In this document: piece after piece, positions 45,572 through 54,202 of the stretch
How the letters are laid out: each line of letters starts with the position of its first letter
How positions within the stretch are numbered: the first letter of the stretch is position 1
Assembly (NCBI RefSeq): GCF_009796765.1
Contig: NZ_CP047023.1
Coordinates: forward strand, 620,001 to 684,000
DNA: 64,000 nucleotides
Reading direction: 5' to 3'
Source of the DNA: Paraglaciecola sp. L3A3
GTDB lineage: Bacteria > Pseudomonadota > Gammaproteobacteria > Enterobacterales > Alteromonadaceae
The notes under the pieces: generated by a model
What the model was told of the DNA's origin: nothing
Database searches by the model: none
What the model saw: the letters and a program-made list of their open reading frames with translations, nothing else
Program-made: the position numbers and the translations under genes

Positions 45572-47245
45572 ATGTTAAGAATCTGTATTCACACCTTGGT
45601 GATAGGTTGGATAGCGTGTTTGTTTAGCCTTGTTTCAGCACAAGAATTATCCACCAAAAATCAGCCACCTAATGTGATTTTTATTGCCATTGATGACTTA
45701 CGACCTATGTTAGGCGTTTACGGCGTTTACGGCGTTTACGGCGATAACTTAGCGAAAACCCCCAATATCGATAAGTTGGCAGCACAAGGCGTAACCTTCA
45801 ATAGAGCCTATGCCCAATTTCCAATTTGTGGGCCATCTAGAGCTAGTGTCATGACAGGATTACGGCCTAATACTGTTGGCGTGACTCATAATTATATTAA
45901 GTTTAGAGACAAGTTTAGTAACTTAGTTACATTGCCACAATATTTTGCCCAACAAGGTTACAACGCCGCTTATGTAGGAAAAATATTTCATCACGGTGAT
46001 AAAGACGATGATAAGTCATGGAATTGGCAGGTGAATAATAAACAGTTAGCTGATGGCACTCAACGTCCAGACACATATGCGATAGCAAAAAACAGACAGC
46101 TACAACTAAGTAACCGTAAAAAAATGGTCGCCAAGTATGGAGAGCAAGCTAAATACGGTTTAGGTCGAGGGCCTGCCTCTGAAGGAGCAAATGTGGCAGA
46201 TAATCAATATATCGATGGGTTCAATGCTGAATTAGCTATTGAAACCATCACCAATATGCGTACCAGCTCGGATAAGCCGATCTTTTTTGGTTTTGGTTTG
46301 AATAAACCCCATTTGCCTTGGATTGCCCCTAAAAAATATTGGGATATGTACCAGTCAAGTGACATTCAACAAGCACAAAATAAAATACCGCCAGTGGCAG
46401 GTGCCAGCATGGGCATTCACGCATCTTTCGAATTGCGGACTTTTTCTGATGTACCAAATACAGGACCTATTTCTGCTGATTTAGCCGATAACCTTAAGCA
46501 TGCTTATTTGGCTTGCATTAGCTATGTGGATGCACAGATAGGTAAGTTAATTGAGTCACTAGAGAAACAACAAATGTTAGACAACACCATTTTTGTTTTG
46601 TGGAGTGATCACGGTTACCACCTAGGGGAAATGGGTATTTGGGGGAAAGCTAGCAATTATGAAATAGCCACCCGTGTCCCGCTAATTTTTTCAACCCCAG
46701 ACACGCGTAAAAAAGCTCAAGAAGGTCAGTCAAATGCCTTAGTGGAATTGGTGGATATATATCCCACTTTAGTTGAGCTGGCTGGGTTACCCACCCCTCA
46801 AACATTAGAAGGTAAAAGTATGGTTAAATTGCTTTCGCAGCCTAATTTTCCTTGGAAAACTGCGGCCTTTAGCCAATTTCCTTCACCAGCCTTAAGAGAG
46901 TGGGGGGCTTATCCACTAAGATCTGGGATGCGTGAAACATATTTTGGTGAACTGATTGTGCAAGTTGAAGATAAAATTAAAACTCAATTTTCAGAGCTAT
47001 GGGATCGAGAGTTATTTGAGCACCACTTAATGGGTTACTCGATGCGCACTGACCAGTATCGATTTATTGCTTGGTTGGATTCTCGAGATATCGCTAAGAA
47101 GCCCCTATATATGGAATTATATGATCATCAAAACGATTCGCTAGAAACTAACAATATTGCAGATCACAAACCTGAATTAATTGAAAAATTGTTAGCTGAA
47201 CTTAAGGTGAGTTTAAAGTTACAAAATAATGCCGCAGCTATTTAG
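45572..47245 (+). CDS. Sulfatase, iduronate-2-sulfatase-like (S1 family)
   Basis: 557 aa with a signal peptide ending about SLVSAQE. Metal Asp pair in IFIAIDDLRP, active-site motif ICGPSRASVMTG with Cys86 (CxPSR), YVGKIFHHGDKDD, VLWSDHGYHLGEMG and a C-terminal subdomain. IDDLRPxLGxYGD and GKIFHHG are those of the iduronate-2-sulfatase branch, though substrates in this branch vary and alginate or fucan-type sulfate is possible. The VYG tripeptide is repeated three times where the family has one (residues 49-57). ATG at 45572 (GAGA at proper spacing); the frame opens at GTG 45560. Last gene of the sigma-factor cluster. Confidence 0.88.
   Translation: MLRICIHTLVIGWIACLFSLVSAQELSTKNQPPNVIFIAIDDLRPMLGVYGVYGVYGDNLAKTPNIDKLAAQGVTFNRAYAQFPICGPSRASVMTGLRPNTVGVTHNYIKFRDKFSNLVTLPQYFAQQGYNAAYVGKIFHHGDKDDDKSWNWQVNNKQLADGTQRPDTYAIAKNRQLQLSNRKKMVAKYGEQAKYGLGRGPASEGANVADNQYIDGFNAELAIETITNMRTSSDKPIFFGFGLNKPHLPWIAPKKYWDMYQSSDIQQAQNKIPPVAGASMGIHASFELRTFSDVPNTGPISADLADNLKHAYLACISYVDAQIGKLIESLEKQQMLDNTIFVLWSDHGYHLGEMGIWGKASNYEIATRVPLIFSTPDTRKKAQEGQSNALVELVDIYPTLVELAGLPTPQTLEGKSMVKLLSQPNFPWKTAAFSQFPSPALREWGAYPLRSGMRETYFGELIVQVEDKIKTQFSELWDRELFEHHLMGYSMRTDQYRFIAWLDSRDIAKKPLYMELYDHQNDSLETNNIADHKPELIEKLLAELKVSLKLQNNAAAI
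45713..45739 (+). repeat. Nonanucleotide tandem repeat GGCGTTTAC x3 inside the sulfatase gene
   Basis: Three exact copies, then a partial GGCG. In frame, encoding Gly-Val-Tyr three times, seven residues after the metal-binding Asp pair. Confidence 0.92.
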
Positions 47246-47266
47246 TTGCGACATTGTTTTTGACAA

Positions 47267-48625
47267 TTATTTTTTCGTGGGACGTTCCCAACCACCAATA
47301 TTACGTTGTTTGGCCCGTGCTATGGCTAATTCACCGTCTTCAATGGATTTTGTGATGATTGAGCCTGCTCCCACAGTGGCATTTTTACCTATTGTGGTCG
47401 GTGCAACTAATGAGCTATTTGAGCCAATAAATGCGCCGTCACCTATAGTGGTTTTGAATTTATTCACACCATCATAGTTACAGGTGATAGTTCCCGCACC
47501 TATGTTGACTCCTTCGCCCACAGTTGTATCGCCTAGGTAAGTAAAATGGTTGGCTTTAGAGCCTTTGCCTAAAATGGTTTTTTTCATTTCTACAAAGTTA
47601 CCCACTTTCGCATTTTGATGCATCACCGCCCCTGGACGTAAACGAGCAAATGGGCCTACATTACAATTTTCACCTACTTGTGCTTGTTCTATAATTGAGT
47701 TCGCTTCTATATTGGCTCCTTGGGCAATATCACAATCAATCAATATACAATTCGGGCCAATATTCACGTTTGAGCCTATGTTGACTTTACCTTTGATCAC
47801 TACATTGATATCAATATTGATATCTTGGCCAACAGTTAATTCACCGCGTAAGTCAAATCTGTGGGGATCACTAAAACTCACACCTTGAGCCATAATGGCC
47901 TGAGCTTGTTCGAATTGAAATGCACGCTCAATATTGGCCAGTTGCATACGATTATTGATACCTTCAACTTCGATAGCTGAACTAGGATGTGAAGCTTTAA
48001 TCACTTTACCTTCGGCAGCAGCCATTGCGATAACATCGGTTAAATAAAACTCCCCTTGAGCATTATTGCTGTTTAAATTAGCCAACCAACGTTTTAGATC
48101 AGAACCGGCCATGATCATCATGCCAGTATTGATTTCAGTGATTTGTCTTTGCTCAGCTGTGGCGTCTTTGTGTTCTATTATAGCTGTGACTTGATCGCCT
48201 TCACGGATAATTCGACCCATGCCTGTGGGATCATCTAGATGTACCGTTAATAATGCTAAATCTGCATTTTGTTTAATAGCAATCAATTGCTCTAGCGTAG
48301 TGGGTTTAATCAGTGGTGCATCACCTACCAAAATAAGCACATCTTCGTCATCAGAGATATGTGGTACGGCTTGTTGTACCGCGTGGCCTGTGCCGAGTTG
48401 TTCAGCCTGTAAACACCAATTTAATGTATTGTGTTGCAGGGCACTTTGTAATTGCTCTGCGCCATGGCCATAAATAAGGTTTATCGAGCGTGCGCCTATT
48501 GTATTTACTGTGTCTATGATGCGTTGCACCATAGGTTTGCCACCAATTGGATGTAATACCTTAGGAAGAGATGATTTCATTCTCGTTCCTTTTCCTGCCG
48601 CTAAAACCACTACTGAAAATGCCAT
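47267..48625 (-). CDS. glmU: Bifunctional N-acetylglucosamine-1-phosphate uridyltransferase / glucosamine-1-phosphate acetyltransferase
   Basis: 452 aa. The N-terminal pyrophosphorylase domain has [18 protein letters not shown]; the C-terminal left-handed beta-helix acetyltransferase has hexapeptide repeats (from [23 protein letters not shown] to [20 protein letters not shown]). It makes UDP-GlcNAc for the wall and LPS. It ends 21 bp from the convergent sulfatase gene. In E. coli glmU and glmS are adjacent; here about 12.7 kb of accessory genes separate it from the deoR-glmS operon, all on the same strand. Confidence 0.95.
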   Translation of the reverse strand: MAFSVVVLAAGKGTRMKSSLPKVLHPIGGKPMVQRIIDTVNTIGARSINLIYGHGAEQLQSALQHNTLNWCLQAEQLGTGHAVQQAVPHISDDEDVLILVGDAPLIKPTTLEQLIAIKQNADLALLTVHLDDPTGMGRIIREGDQVTAIIEHKDATAEQRQITEINTGMMIMAGSDLKRWLANLNSNNAQGEFYLTDVIAMAAAEGKVIKASHPSSAIEVEGINNRMQLANIERAFQFEQAQAIMAQGVSFSDPHRFDLRGELTVGQDINIDINVVIKGKVNIGSNVNIGPNCILIDCDIAQGANIEANSIIEQAQVGENCNVGPFARLRPGAVMHQNAKVGNFVEMKKTILGKGSKANHFTYLGDTTVGEGVNIGAGTITCNYDGVNKFKTTIGDGAFIGSNSSLVAPTTIGKNATVGAGSIITKSIEDGELAIARAKQRNIGGWERPTKK

Positions 48626-48745
48626 AAATATCCTTGAGAAAAATGCTGGCGGTATTTTATACCAATCTCAATAGATAAGTCATGGTTGAATAATAATAGA
48701 GGGGAATTAAATTATGATTATCAGTTATTTATTCAGATGAAAAGA

Positions 48746-48786
48746 AACCCAGCGTCATACACTTGCATAATGTATAACTCTGGGTT
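48746..48786 (-). terminator. Terminator of the GH50 gene
   Basis: AACCCAG and CTGGGTT pair (48746-48752 with 48780-48786), with an inner ATACA/TGTAT pair (48757-48761 with 48771-48775). Reading on the minus strand, the stem is followed by TTTCTTTTC. It begins about 10 bp after the GH50 stop codon. The rest of 48626-48796 shows ATACCAATCT at 48658-48667 and nothing else. Confidence 0.65.
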
Positions 48787-48796
48787 GGGAGAGCTT

Positions 48797-51142
48797 TTAT
48801 TTACCGTAGCGTTTTTGGTACATAGTTGAAGTGACGTCTTTTACTGCCTGAGTAAGTTCAGGATAGGGGATGTCAGCTACCGTAACAAAACCTATGTTGG
48901 CATTTTCACCATCGAAAGAGCGACCACTAATAGGTTCATCTACGTATTGAAACCAATGAGCACCCACCATATAAGATTTGTTTAAAACACTTTCCATGTA
49001 TTTTTTATACATAGTGGCTCGCTCAGTTTGATTGGCAGCGTGCACGATCCCCGGATTAAACATGCCAGAGTCGGTGGCTGTGCCTATATGGAATTCGCCA
49101 ATAGCGACAGGCAAGTCTACTTTTTCTAAGAACTTCCAGAAATCCTCTTGTACGCCTTCTTCATAAATATTAAAACTTAGTACGTCTGAATATTTTAGCG
49201 AAGCTTTAATAATTTCGTCAGGCATGCCCCAGTTAGCCATACGAGCCCCCATATATAAATGATGAGGTAAAACTTGTTCTAAGGTGTTGTGCACAACTGT
49301 GAAATATTGTTCACCTAACATTTCTAACATTTTTGATAAGTCTTGGACTAGAACATCCGAGTGTTGAGTAAAAGTGATGCCATCTTCTAATTCTGACCAA
49401 TTTGTAAGGTCTAATTGCCAGCTTTGATTAATCTGTTCTATAGAAGAATACTTGTTTCTTAAATGTTTGGTGAAGGCCGCTTTGGCTGGGCTGTCAGTAA
49501 TAGACTGAGATAAAGCGTCAAGAATAACGCCATATCGTGCTTCTACTGAGCCTTCTCGTTCACCCCAACTTTTTTCATTATCAATAAATATGCCTACGCA
49601 CCAAGGTGAACTTTTTACATTTTCGGCTATTTCGCTAATAGTCGCTTGGGCTCGTTCACTGAATACAGGGTCGTAGGGATCAGGCATTAATCCCCAGTGG
49701 TTAGTTTTACCAGATAAGGTTTTGAAATTACCTATGATCCAACCATTGGCAAAATAAGGGATTTTATCTTCATGTTCATAAAAAGCAGGATCAACCCAGT
49801 TACCAAAAGAGGTGAAGCCCCAGTCTCGCATACGGTCTAAAGTGACTTGATGCCATTGTTTTACATAAGACTCAGGCTCTGTTTCACCATATCGACGCTC
49901 TAGGTTAGCGCGGTAAAAACTATAAGTTTCACCATGGGCAACAGGTCCTTTATGTGTTGAACGTCTGTAACTATAGTGATCGGCTAAAGGATCATCGTAG
50001 CTAGGCAACCATTCAAACATATTATTACGAACGCTAGAGGTGACAAAAGCTGTTTGTTTGATGCTATCGGCAATTTTGATGATACCCATAGAATCTTCAG
50101 GGGTAGTTTCATCATCTCTGAACACTCGAATCGCAGGATCTTTATAATCGATACCAGTAATAGTTGTTAAATTAGCCATACGCACGTTAGCAGGGCCATG
50201 AGAAAAGTATAGGTAGCCATCAGGATCAACCATCCACCATTTGCCATCTACTTTTTCGGTGCGAAAATATCCAGTGGCCTCTAGTTTAGGACCTGCAGTA
50301 TAGCCACCAAACTTAGAGCGATTAGGCATACCAGTTGATTTGGCCAGCTCGGCTAATTCTTTTGTTGCTGCTTCTTTGAGCTGTTGTTCTGTTTTAATTT
50401 TTAGATCTGTATCGAGTTTGGCATTTTGACCAAATTTATCAATTAACCCTACTGACCAGTCGTTTTCAGTTGCTGGATTTTGGCGAAGTCGAATATTGTC
50501 GATATCTACTTTTTTATTTTCTAACACACCTATAACTGAAAACGTTAAAGACTGTATAGTCTCTAAATTAACTTGTGCTGCTCGCCAAGAGCGCCATACC
50601 ATCAAATCATCTTTGGTTTTCCAAGGTGGCGCGTCACCCCATAAACCAGTTTCAGTTTCTGCTTCAACACCTTTTAATGGAAAATAAACAGTACCTGAAT
50701 AATGGGTTGGTAAACTAATAGAGCGTTTTTGTAGTTCGCCTTCAGGGTTTACTAAAGATAAATATAAATGTACTGCGACATCGCCAGTGTTGTTGACGTC
50801 GAAAGCTAGGTTGTAATCTTGGTAGCTTTTTAAATCCCAAGGGGTTTCGGGTTGAATAGTTAATGAAGAAATATTTTCATTTGAGGAAAATTCGACAGCT
50901 AGGCTTTTGCCATTTTTGTTATTTGCTAACGAAAAATTTGCAGTATTTGATTGCAGCCAATCTTGCTGGTGTTTGCTATCAAAATCGACTAATGAATAAA
51001 TGACCTTTTCGTTGCTAAATGGATCAACATTTTGTGCCGTGACTGGGTGCGTATTGTCTGTTTTATTGCAACTCATTAATACAGAAATGGCACATAAAGT
51101 TAGGCACTTCACGCTTGATAAATTTCCAAAAGAGATCTTCAT
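48797..51142 (-). CDS. Beta-agarase, glycoside hydrolase family 50, lipoprotein
   Basis: 781 aa. Lipobox VLMSC (Cys25). N-terminal carbohydrate-binding-like beta domain (about 45-235) and a (beta/alpha)8 GH50 catalytic domain (about 290-775). Family sequences seen: GGYTAGPKLEATGYFRTEKVDGKWW, then IFIDNEKSWGERE with the acid/base Glu, and VAIGEFHIGTATDSGMFNPG with the nucleophile Glu, plus GAHWFQYVDEP. GH50 enzymes are usually exo-acting and release neoagarobiose from neoagaro-oligosaccharides. Together with the GH16 lipoprotein it would complete agar breakdown at the cell surface or periplasm. Start ATG with AAGGAA 9 nt upstream. Confidence 0.92.
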   Translation of the reverse strand: MKISFGNLSSVKCLTLCAISVLMSCNKTDNTHPVTAQNVDPFSNEKVIYSLVDFDSKHQQDWLQSNTANFSLANNKNGKSLAVEFSSNENISSLTIQPETPWDLKSYQDYNLAFDVNNTGDVAVHLYLSLVNPEGELQKRSISLPTHYSGTVYFPLKGVEAETETGLWGDAPPWKTKDDLMVWRSWRAAQVNLETIQSLTFSVIGVLENKKVDIDNIRLRQNPATENDWSVGLIDKFGQNAKLDTDLKIKTEQQLKEAATKELAELAKSTGMPNRSKFGGYTAGPKLEATGYFRTEKVDGKWWMVDPDGYLYFSHGPANVRMANLTTITGIDYKDPAIRVFRDDETTPEDSMGIIKIADSIKQTAFVTSSVRNNMFEWLPSYDDPLADHYSYRRSTHKGPVAHGETYSFYRANLERRYGETEPESYVKQWHQVTLDRMRDWGFTSFGNWVDPAFYEHEDKIPYFANGWIIGNFKTLSGKTNHWGLMPDPYDPVFSERAQATISEIAENVKSSPWCVGIFIDNEKSWGEREGSVEARYGVILDALSQSITDSPAKAAFTKHLRNKYSSIEQINQSWQLDLTNWSELEDGITFTQHSDVLVQDLSKMLEMLGEQYFTVVHNTLEQVLPHHLYMGARMANWGMPDEIIKASLKYSDVLSFNIYEEGVQEDFWKFLEKVDLPVAIGEFHIGTATDSGMFNPGIVHAANQTERATMYKKYMESVLNKSYMVGAHWFQYVDEPISGRSFDGENANIGFVTVADIPYPELTQAVKDVTSTMYQKRYGK

Positions 51143-51260
51143 ATGAAGTAATTCCTTGGTTAATTATAGATGATATGGTGCATGTTAAACTTGTTGTAAA
51201 TATTTGTAAACTGTTAACAATGTTCTTTTTTACACCAGTTTTATTGTTTATAGTCATTAA

Positions 51261-51280
51261 AATTCAACTAAAGTTGAATT
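51261..51280. promoter_or_regulatory. Palindrome AATTCAAC-TAAA-GTTGAATT between GH50 and the diguanylate cyclase
   Basis: Perfect 8-bp arms and 4-nt centre in the 271-bp divergent intergenic region, about 120 bp before the GH50 start and 133 bp before the cyclase start. Possible operator for either gene. A second stem TGGTCT/AGACCA lies at 51349-51371. Confidence 0.35.
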
Positions 51281-51413
51281 GCTAAAATAACGAAATATGT
51301 TCACAGTGATTACCCTAAAAATGATTTCTCAGTTAGTATATGGGATATTGGTCTGGATTTTCTTTAGACCAGTTGTCAAATTGATTGTGGACAAGTAAAA
51401 AGCAAGGCTGCCT

Positions 51414-52838
51414 GTGAATATATTCCGTACATTACATCGAAGCATATTGATGCTGTTTGCCGTAGTAGTTGTATCTATCGTTACTCTGGTGCATATCAGC
51501 GTATCTAATATAGTTGCCGAGCAAAGCAGAGCTCAACAACAATCTCACTCTCCAGCAGTAAAGTTGATAGTCGAACAACTAATGCAACCTTTGCATATTT
51601 CTCAAACATTGGCTAAAGCTCGTGAACTTAAAGAGTTAATGAATCATCCTCAAGGCAAAGAAGATGAAATTTTTGCTATGTTAGCTCGGTTAAATAAAGA
51701 GTTTGATTTGAACTTTTTTATTGCCAGTGAAATCAGTCGAATTCAATACAACTCAACCGGTAGAAGAATTGAATTAAACGAAGAAAAAGTAAATTGGTAT
51801 TTTCGCTATAAAGAACAACCAGAAAAAGCCATGGCAGATATAGGTCAATGGCAGAATCCTCAATTTTATATCGATTTAAAAATATATAATGAAAATGATG
51901 AGTTTCTAGGCGTCTTTGGTGTGGGCAAAAGCCTGAATGGTTTCACTGAAATATTCAGCGAGTACAAAAAGGCATATGGCTATGACTTTATTTTTGTTGA
52001 TCAAAATAAAGATATTACTTTAACTTCAGATCCTGAATTATTAGTACAAGGTATTACCTTTAAAAACTTGACCGATCTTCCTTGGTTTCAAGCTTTAAAT
52101 GAAACTCAACAAGCGTCTTCTCTTAACAATTTGTTGTTGGATGTAGATGGTAAAGAATCTTTAATTGCCGAATTAAATATTCAACCTTTTGATTGGACGC
52201 TTTATCTTATTACGCCTTTAGAATCACGACAAACTGAAATCAGCCGTGGCTTTATTATCAGTGTAGTGACCTTATTGGCGATTATTTTTGGTTTGTTTTT
52301 GCTGATATATAATCTGCTTTATTATTTCAAAAAAGATATGCAAAAAATTAAACAGATAGATATTTTAACTGAGTTGTCGAACCGAAGTAACATGACATTG
52401 AAGTTTGAAGAACTGATGTACGAACAGCAGTCTGTTAGTTTAGTGTTGATTGATTTAGATAACTTTAAACCGATAAACGACACGCATGGCAGAAAGGCGG
52501 GAGACATAGTGTTACGTCAAATCGCTCAAATGTTGCAAAGCGAAGTAAGAGAATCTGATTTCCTTGGACGCTGGGGGGGGGAAGAGTTCATTTTATTGAT
52601 GCCAAATACTGGACCTCATGAGGCAGTAGAAATATGCCAAGGCTTATGTCATAAATTGGCTGCTATGACTATTACTACCGGTTCTACTTCTATTCAAATG
52701 ACAGCAAGTTTTGGTGTGTCTTTCACTGCTATTCAACGGCCTATGTCGGAAGTGATCTCTGCTGCTGATGACGCTTTATTTGTCGCTAAGCGCGAAGGAC
52801 GAAACCTAGTGAAAATGCAATTAATCAAGTCTGACTAG
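51414..52838 (+). CDS. Membrane diguanylate cyclase with periplasmic sensor domain
   Basis: 474 aa. N-terminal helix (MLFAVVVVSIVTLVHIS), a periplasmic Cache-like sensor (about 35-275; FFIASEISRIQYNSTG, VFGVGKSLNGF), second membrane helix (about 282-304, VVTLLAIIFGLFLLIYNLLYY), then a GGDEF domain (315-474) with ILTELSNRSN, VLIDLDNFKPINDTHG and WGGEEFILL. The catalytic signature reads GGEEF, an accepted active form, and sits exactly on a run of nine G (52573-52581). It makes c-di-GMP. GTG start at 51414. Its 3' end overlaps the convergent EamA gene by 14 bp. Confidence 0.9.
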   Translation: MNIFRTLHRSILMLFAVVVVSIVTLVHISVSNIVAEQSRAQQQSHSPAVKLIVEQLMQPLHISQTLAKARELKELMNHPQGKEDEIFAMLARLNKEFDLNFFIASEISRIQYNSTGRRIELNEEKVNWYFRYKEQPEKAMADIGQWQNPQFYIDLKIYNENDEFLGVFGVGKSLNGFTEIFSEYKKAYGYDFIFVDQNKDITLTSDPELLVQGITFKNLTDLPWFQALNETQQASSLNNLLLDVDGKESLIAELNIQPFDWTLYLITPLESRQTEISRGFIISVVTLLAIIFGLFLLIYNLLYYFKKDMQKIKQIDILTELSNRSNMTLKFEELMYEQQSVSLVLIDLDNFKPINDTHGRKAGDIVLRQIAQMLQSEVRESDFLGRWGGEEFILLMPNTGPHEAVEICQGLCHKLAAMTITTGSTSIQMTASFGVSFTAIQRPMSEVISAADDALFVAKREGRNLVKMQLIKSD

Positions 52839-53727
52839 AGCCAGTTTTATGGGTATTTCGTTTAGTAAAACGCAATACCCCAGTGGTTAAGGCTACGCCA
52901 AATAAAACCAATGAAGTCCCCACTGACATACTAAGTGTTACGGTTTCGTTGAGAAAAACCACTCCCCAAATGACCCCAAATACTGGGACTAAGTAAGCCA
53001 CAGTAATAGCTCTTTCAGCCCCTACATTGGCTATTAGCCTGAAATACATTATGTATGCTAGTGCAGTGCAAAAAAGACCTAAAGCTAATACCTGTAGCCA
53101 ACTCTCAGTGCTTGGATTGACTGCTGGTAAATAGAATAAACTAATAGGAAATAACACCAATAATGCGCAGTATTGACTGCCTGCAGCTATGGTAAGTGAG
53201 CTGACGCCTCTGAGGTATCGTTTTGAATAACAGGCGGCCAGGCCATAAAAAAACGTAGCGCCTAGGGCGGCAAGAGTTGGGAAAAATACATTTCCTACTT
53301 GTTCGGAGGTTTTGCTTAAACTTAATAATAATACTCCGCAAAATCCTAACACTAATCCGAATATGGCAATCTTAGCCAAGTTATCTTTAAGCCAGAAAAA
53401 ACCGACTAATGCCCCAAACATTGGGGCTGTGGCATTTAAAATTGAGGCATAACCTGCGCCCAGATGATAAGTGCTGTAACTGAATAAACAAAAAGGTATG
53501 GCAGTGTTGGTTAAACCAACGAAGAAAATAGCCCGCCATTGAGATTTGAATTGAAGGTGTAATCTTTTGTATAAAAAAAACGGCAACAAAGCTAATGCTG
53601 CAATACCTGTTCTTACGGTAACTAACATCACAGGGCCGAACTCACCTGTTGTGGTGCGCATAAATAAGAAAGACAGCCCCCAAATTGCAGATAACAAAAG
53701 TAATTCTAAAAAGTATTTAAACTGCAT
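52825..53727 (-). CDS. EamA/DMT-family transporter
   Basis: 300 aa, ten membrane helices in two EamA repeats: LLSAIWGLSFLFMRTT...GPVMLVTVRTGIAALALLPFFL and FYGLAACYSKRYLRG ... AYIMYFRLIANVGAERAITVAYLVPVFGVIWGVVFLNE. These full-size DMT proteins export metabolites or amino acids; no substrate can be assigned. Its start codon is inside the ogt gene (11-bp overlap), so it is the third gene of the Ada-AlkA / Ogt operon, perhaps by convenience. Confidence 0.88.
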   Translation of the reverse strand: MQFKYFLELLLLSAIWGLSFLFMRTTTGEFGPVMLVTVRTGIAALALLPFFLYKRLHLQFKSQWRAIFFVGLTNTAIPFCLFSYSTYHLGAGYASILNATAPMFGALVGFFWLKDNLAKIAIFGLVLGFCGVLLLSLSKTSEQVGNVFFPTLAALGATFFYGLAACYSKRYLRGVSSLTIAAGSQYCALLVLFPISLFYLPAVNPSTESWLQVLALGLFCTALAYIMYFRLIANVGAERAITVAYLVPVFGVIWGVVFLNETVTLSMSVGTSLVLFGVALTTGVLRFTKRNTHKTGSSQT

Positions 53728-54202
53728 TGTGTTGTTGCCTAAAGGATTGTTCTAGTGTTAAAAGATCTGCTTTGATCTGTGTGCCCCAGGCATAACCAGT
53801 TAGGCTGCCGTTACTGCCTATCACTCGGTGACAAGGAACTATTATGGCAATGGGATTTTTACCATTAGCTGCGCCAACTGCACGTACCGCCTTGGGATTG
53901 TTAATCTTGTTGGCTATGTCAGCATAACTGCAGGTTTCACCAATTGGAATAGTTAACAACTGCTGCCAGACTTTCTGTTGGAATAGAGTGCCATTTGTAT
54001 CAAGTGATAAATCAAATTTGGCTCTTTGTCCGGCAAAATATTCTGCAAGTTGGGTTAACGCATTTTGACTATGTTGATTGCCTAATTCTGTCATTTCCTT
54101 GCTATGCCTAAAACAAATCTTAGTGATTCCTTGCAGACTGGCTTGTACTTCGACTAGACCTACCTTGGTCTCTAGGTATTCTGTAAATATCATTGTATTC
54201 AT
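53717..54202 (-). CDS. ogt: Methylated-DNA--protein-cysteine methyltransferase
   Basis: 161 aa. Alkyl-acceptor motif IVPCHRVIGSNGSLTGYAWG with Cys124, the helix-turn-helix FQQKVWQQLLTIPIGETCSYADIA with Arg finger (AVRAVGAANGKNP). It repairs O6-alkylguanine and O4-alkylthymine in a suicide reaction. The ATG at 54202 overlaps the AlkA stop (ATGA). Being a stand-alone acceptor it lacks the Ada regulatory half; that part is in the upstream gene. Confidence 0.92.
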   Translation of the reverse strand: MNTMIFTEYLETKVGLVEVQASLQGITKICFRHSKEMTELGNQHSQNALTQLAEYFAGQRAKFDLSLDTNGTLFQQKVWQQLLTIPIGETCSYADIANKINNPKAVRAVGAANGKNPIAIIVPCHRVIGSNGSLTGYAWGTQIKADLLTLEQSFRQQHNAV

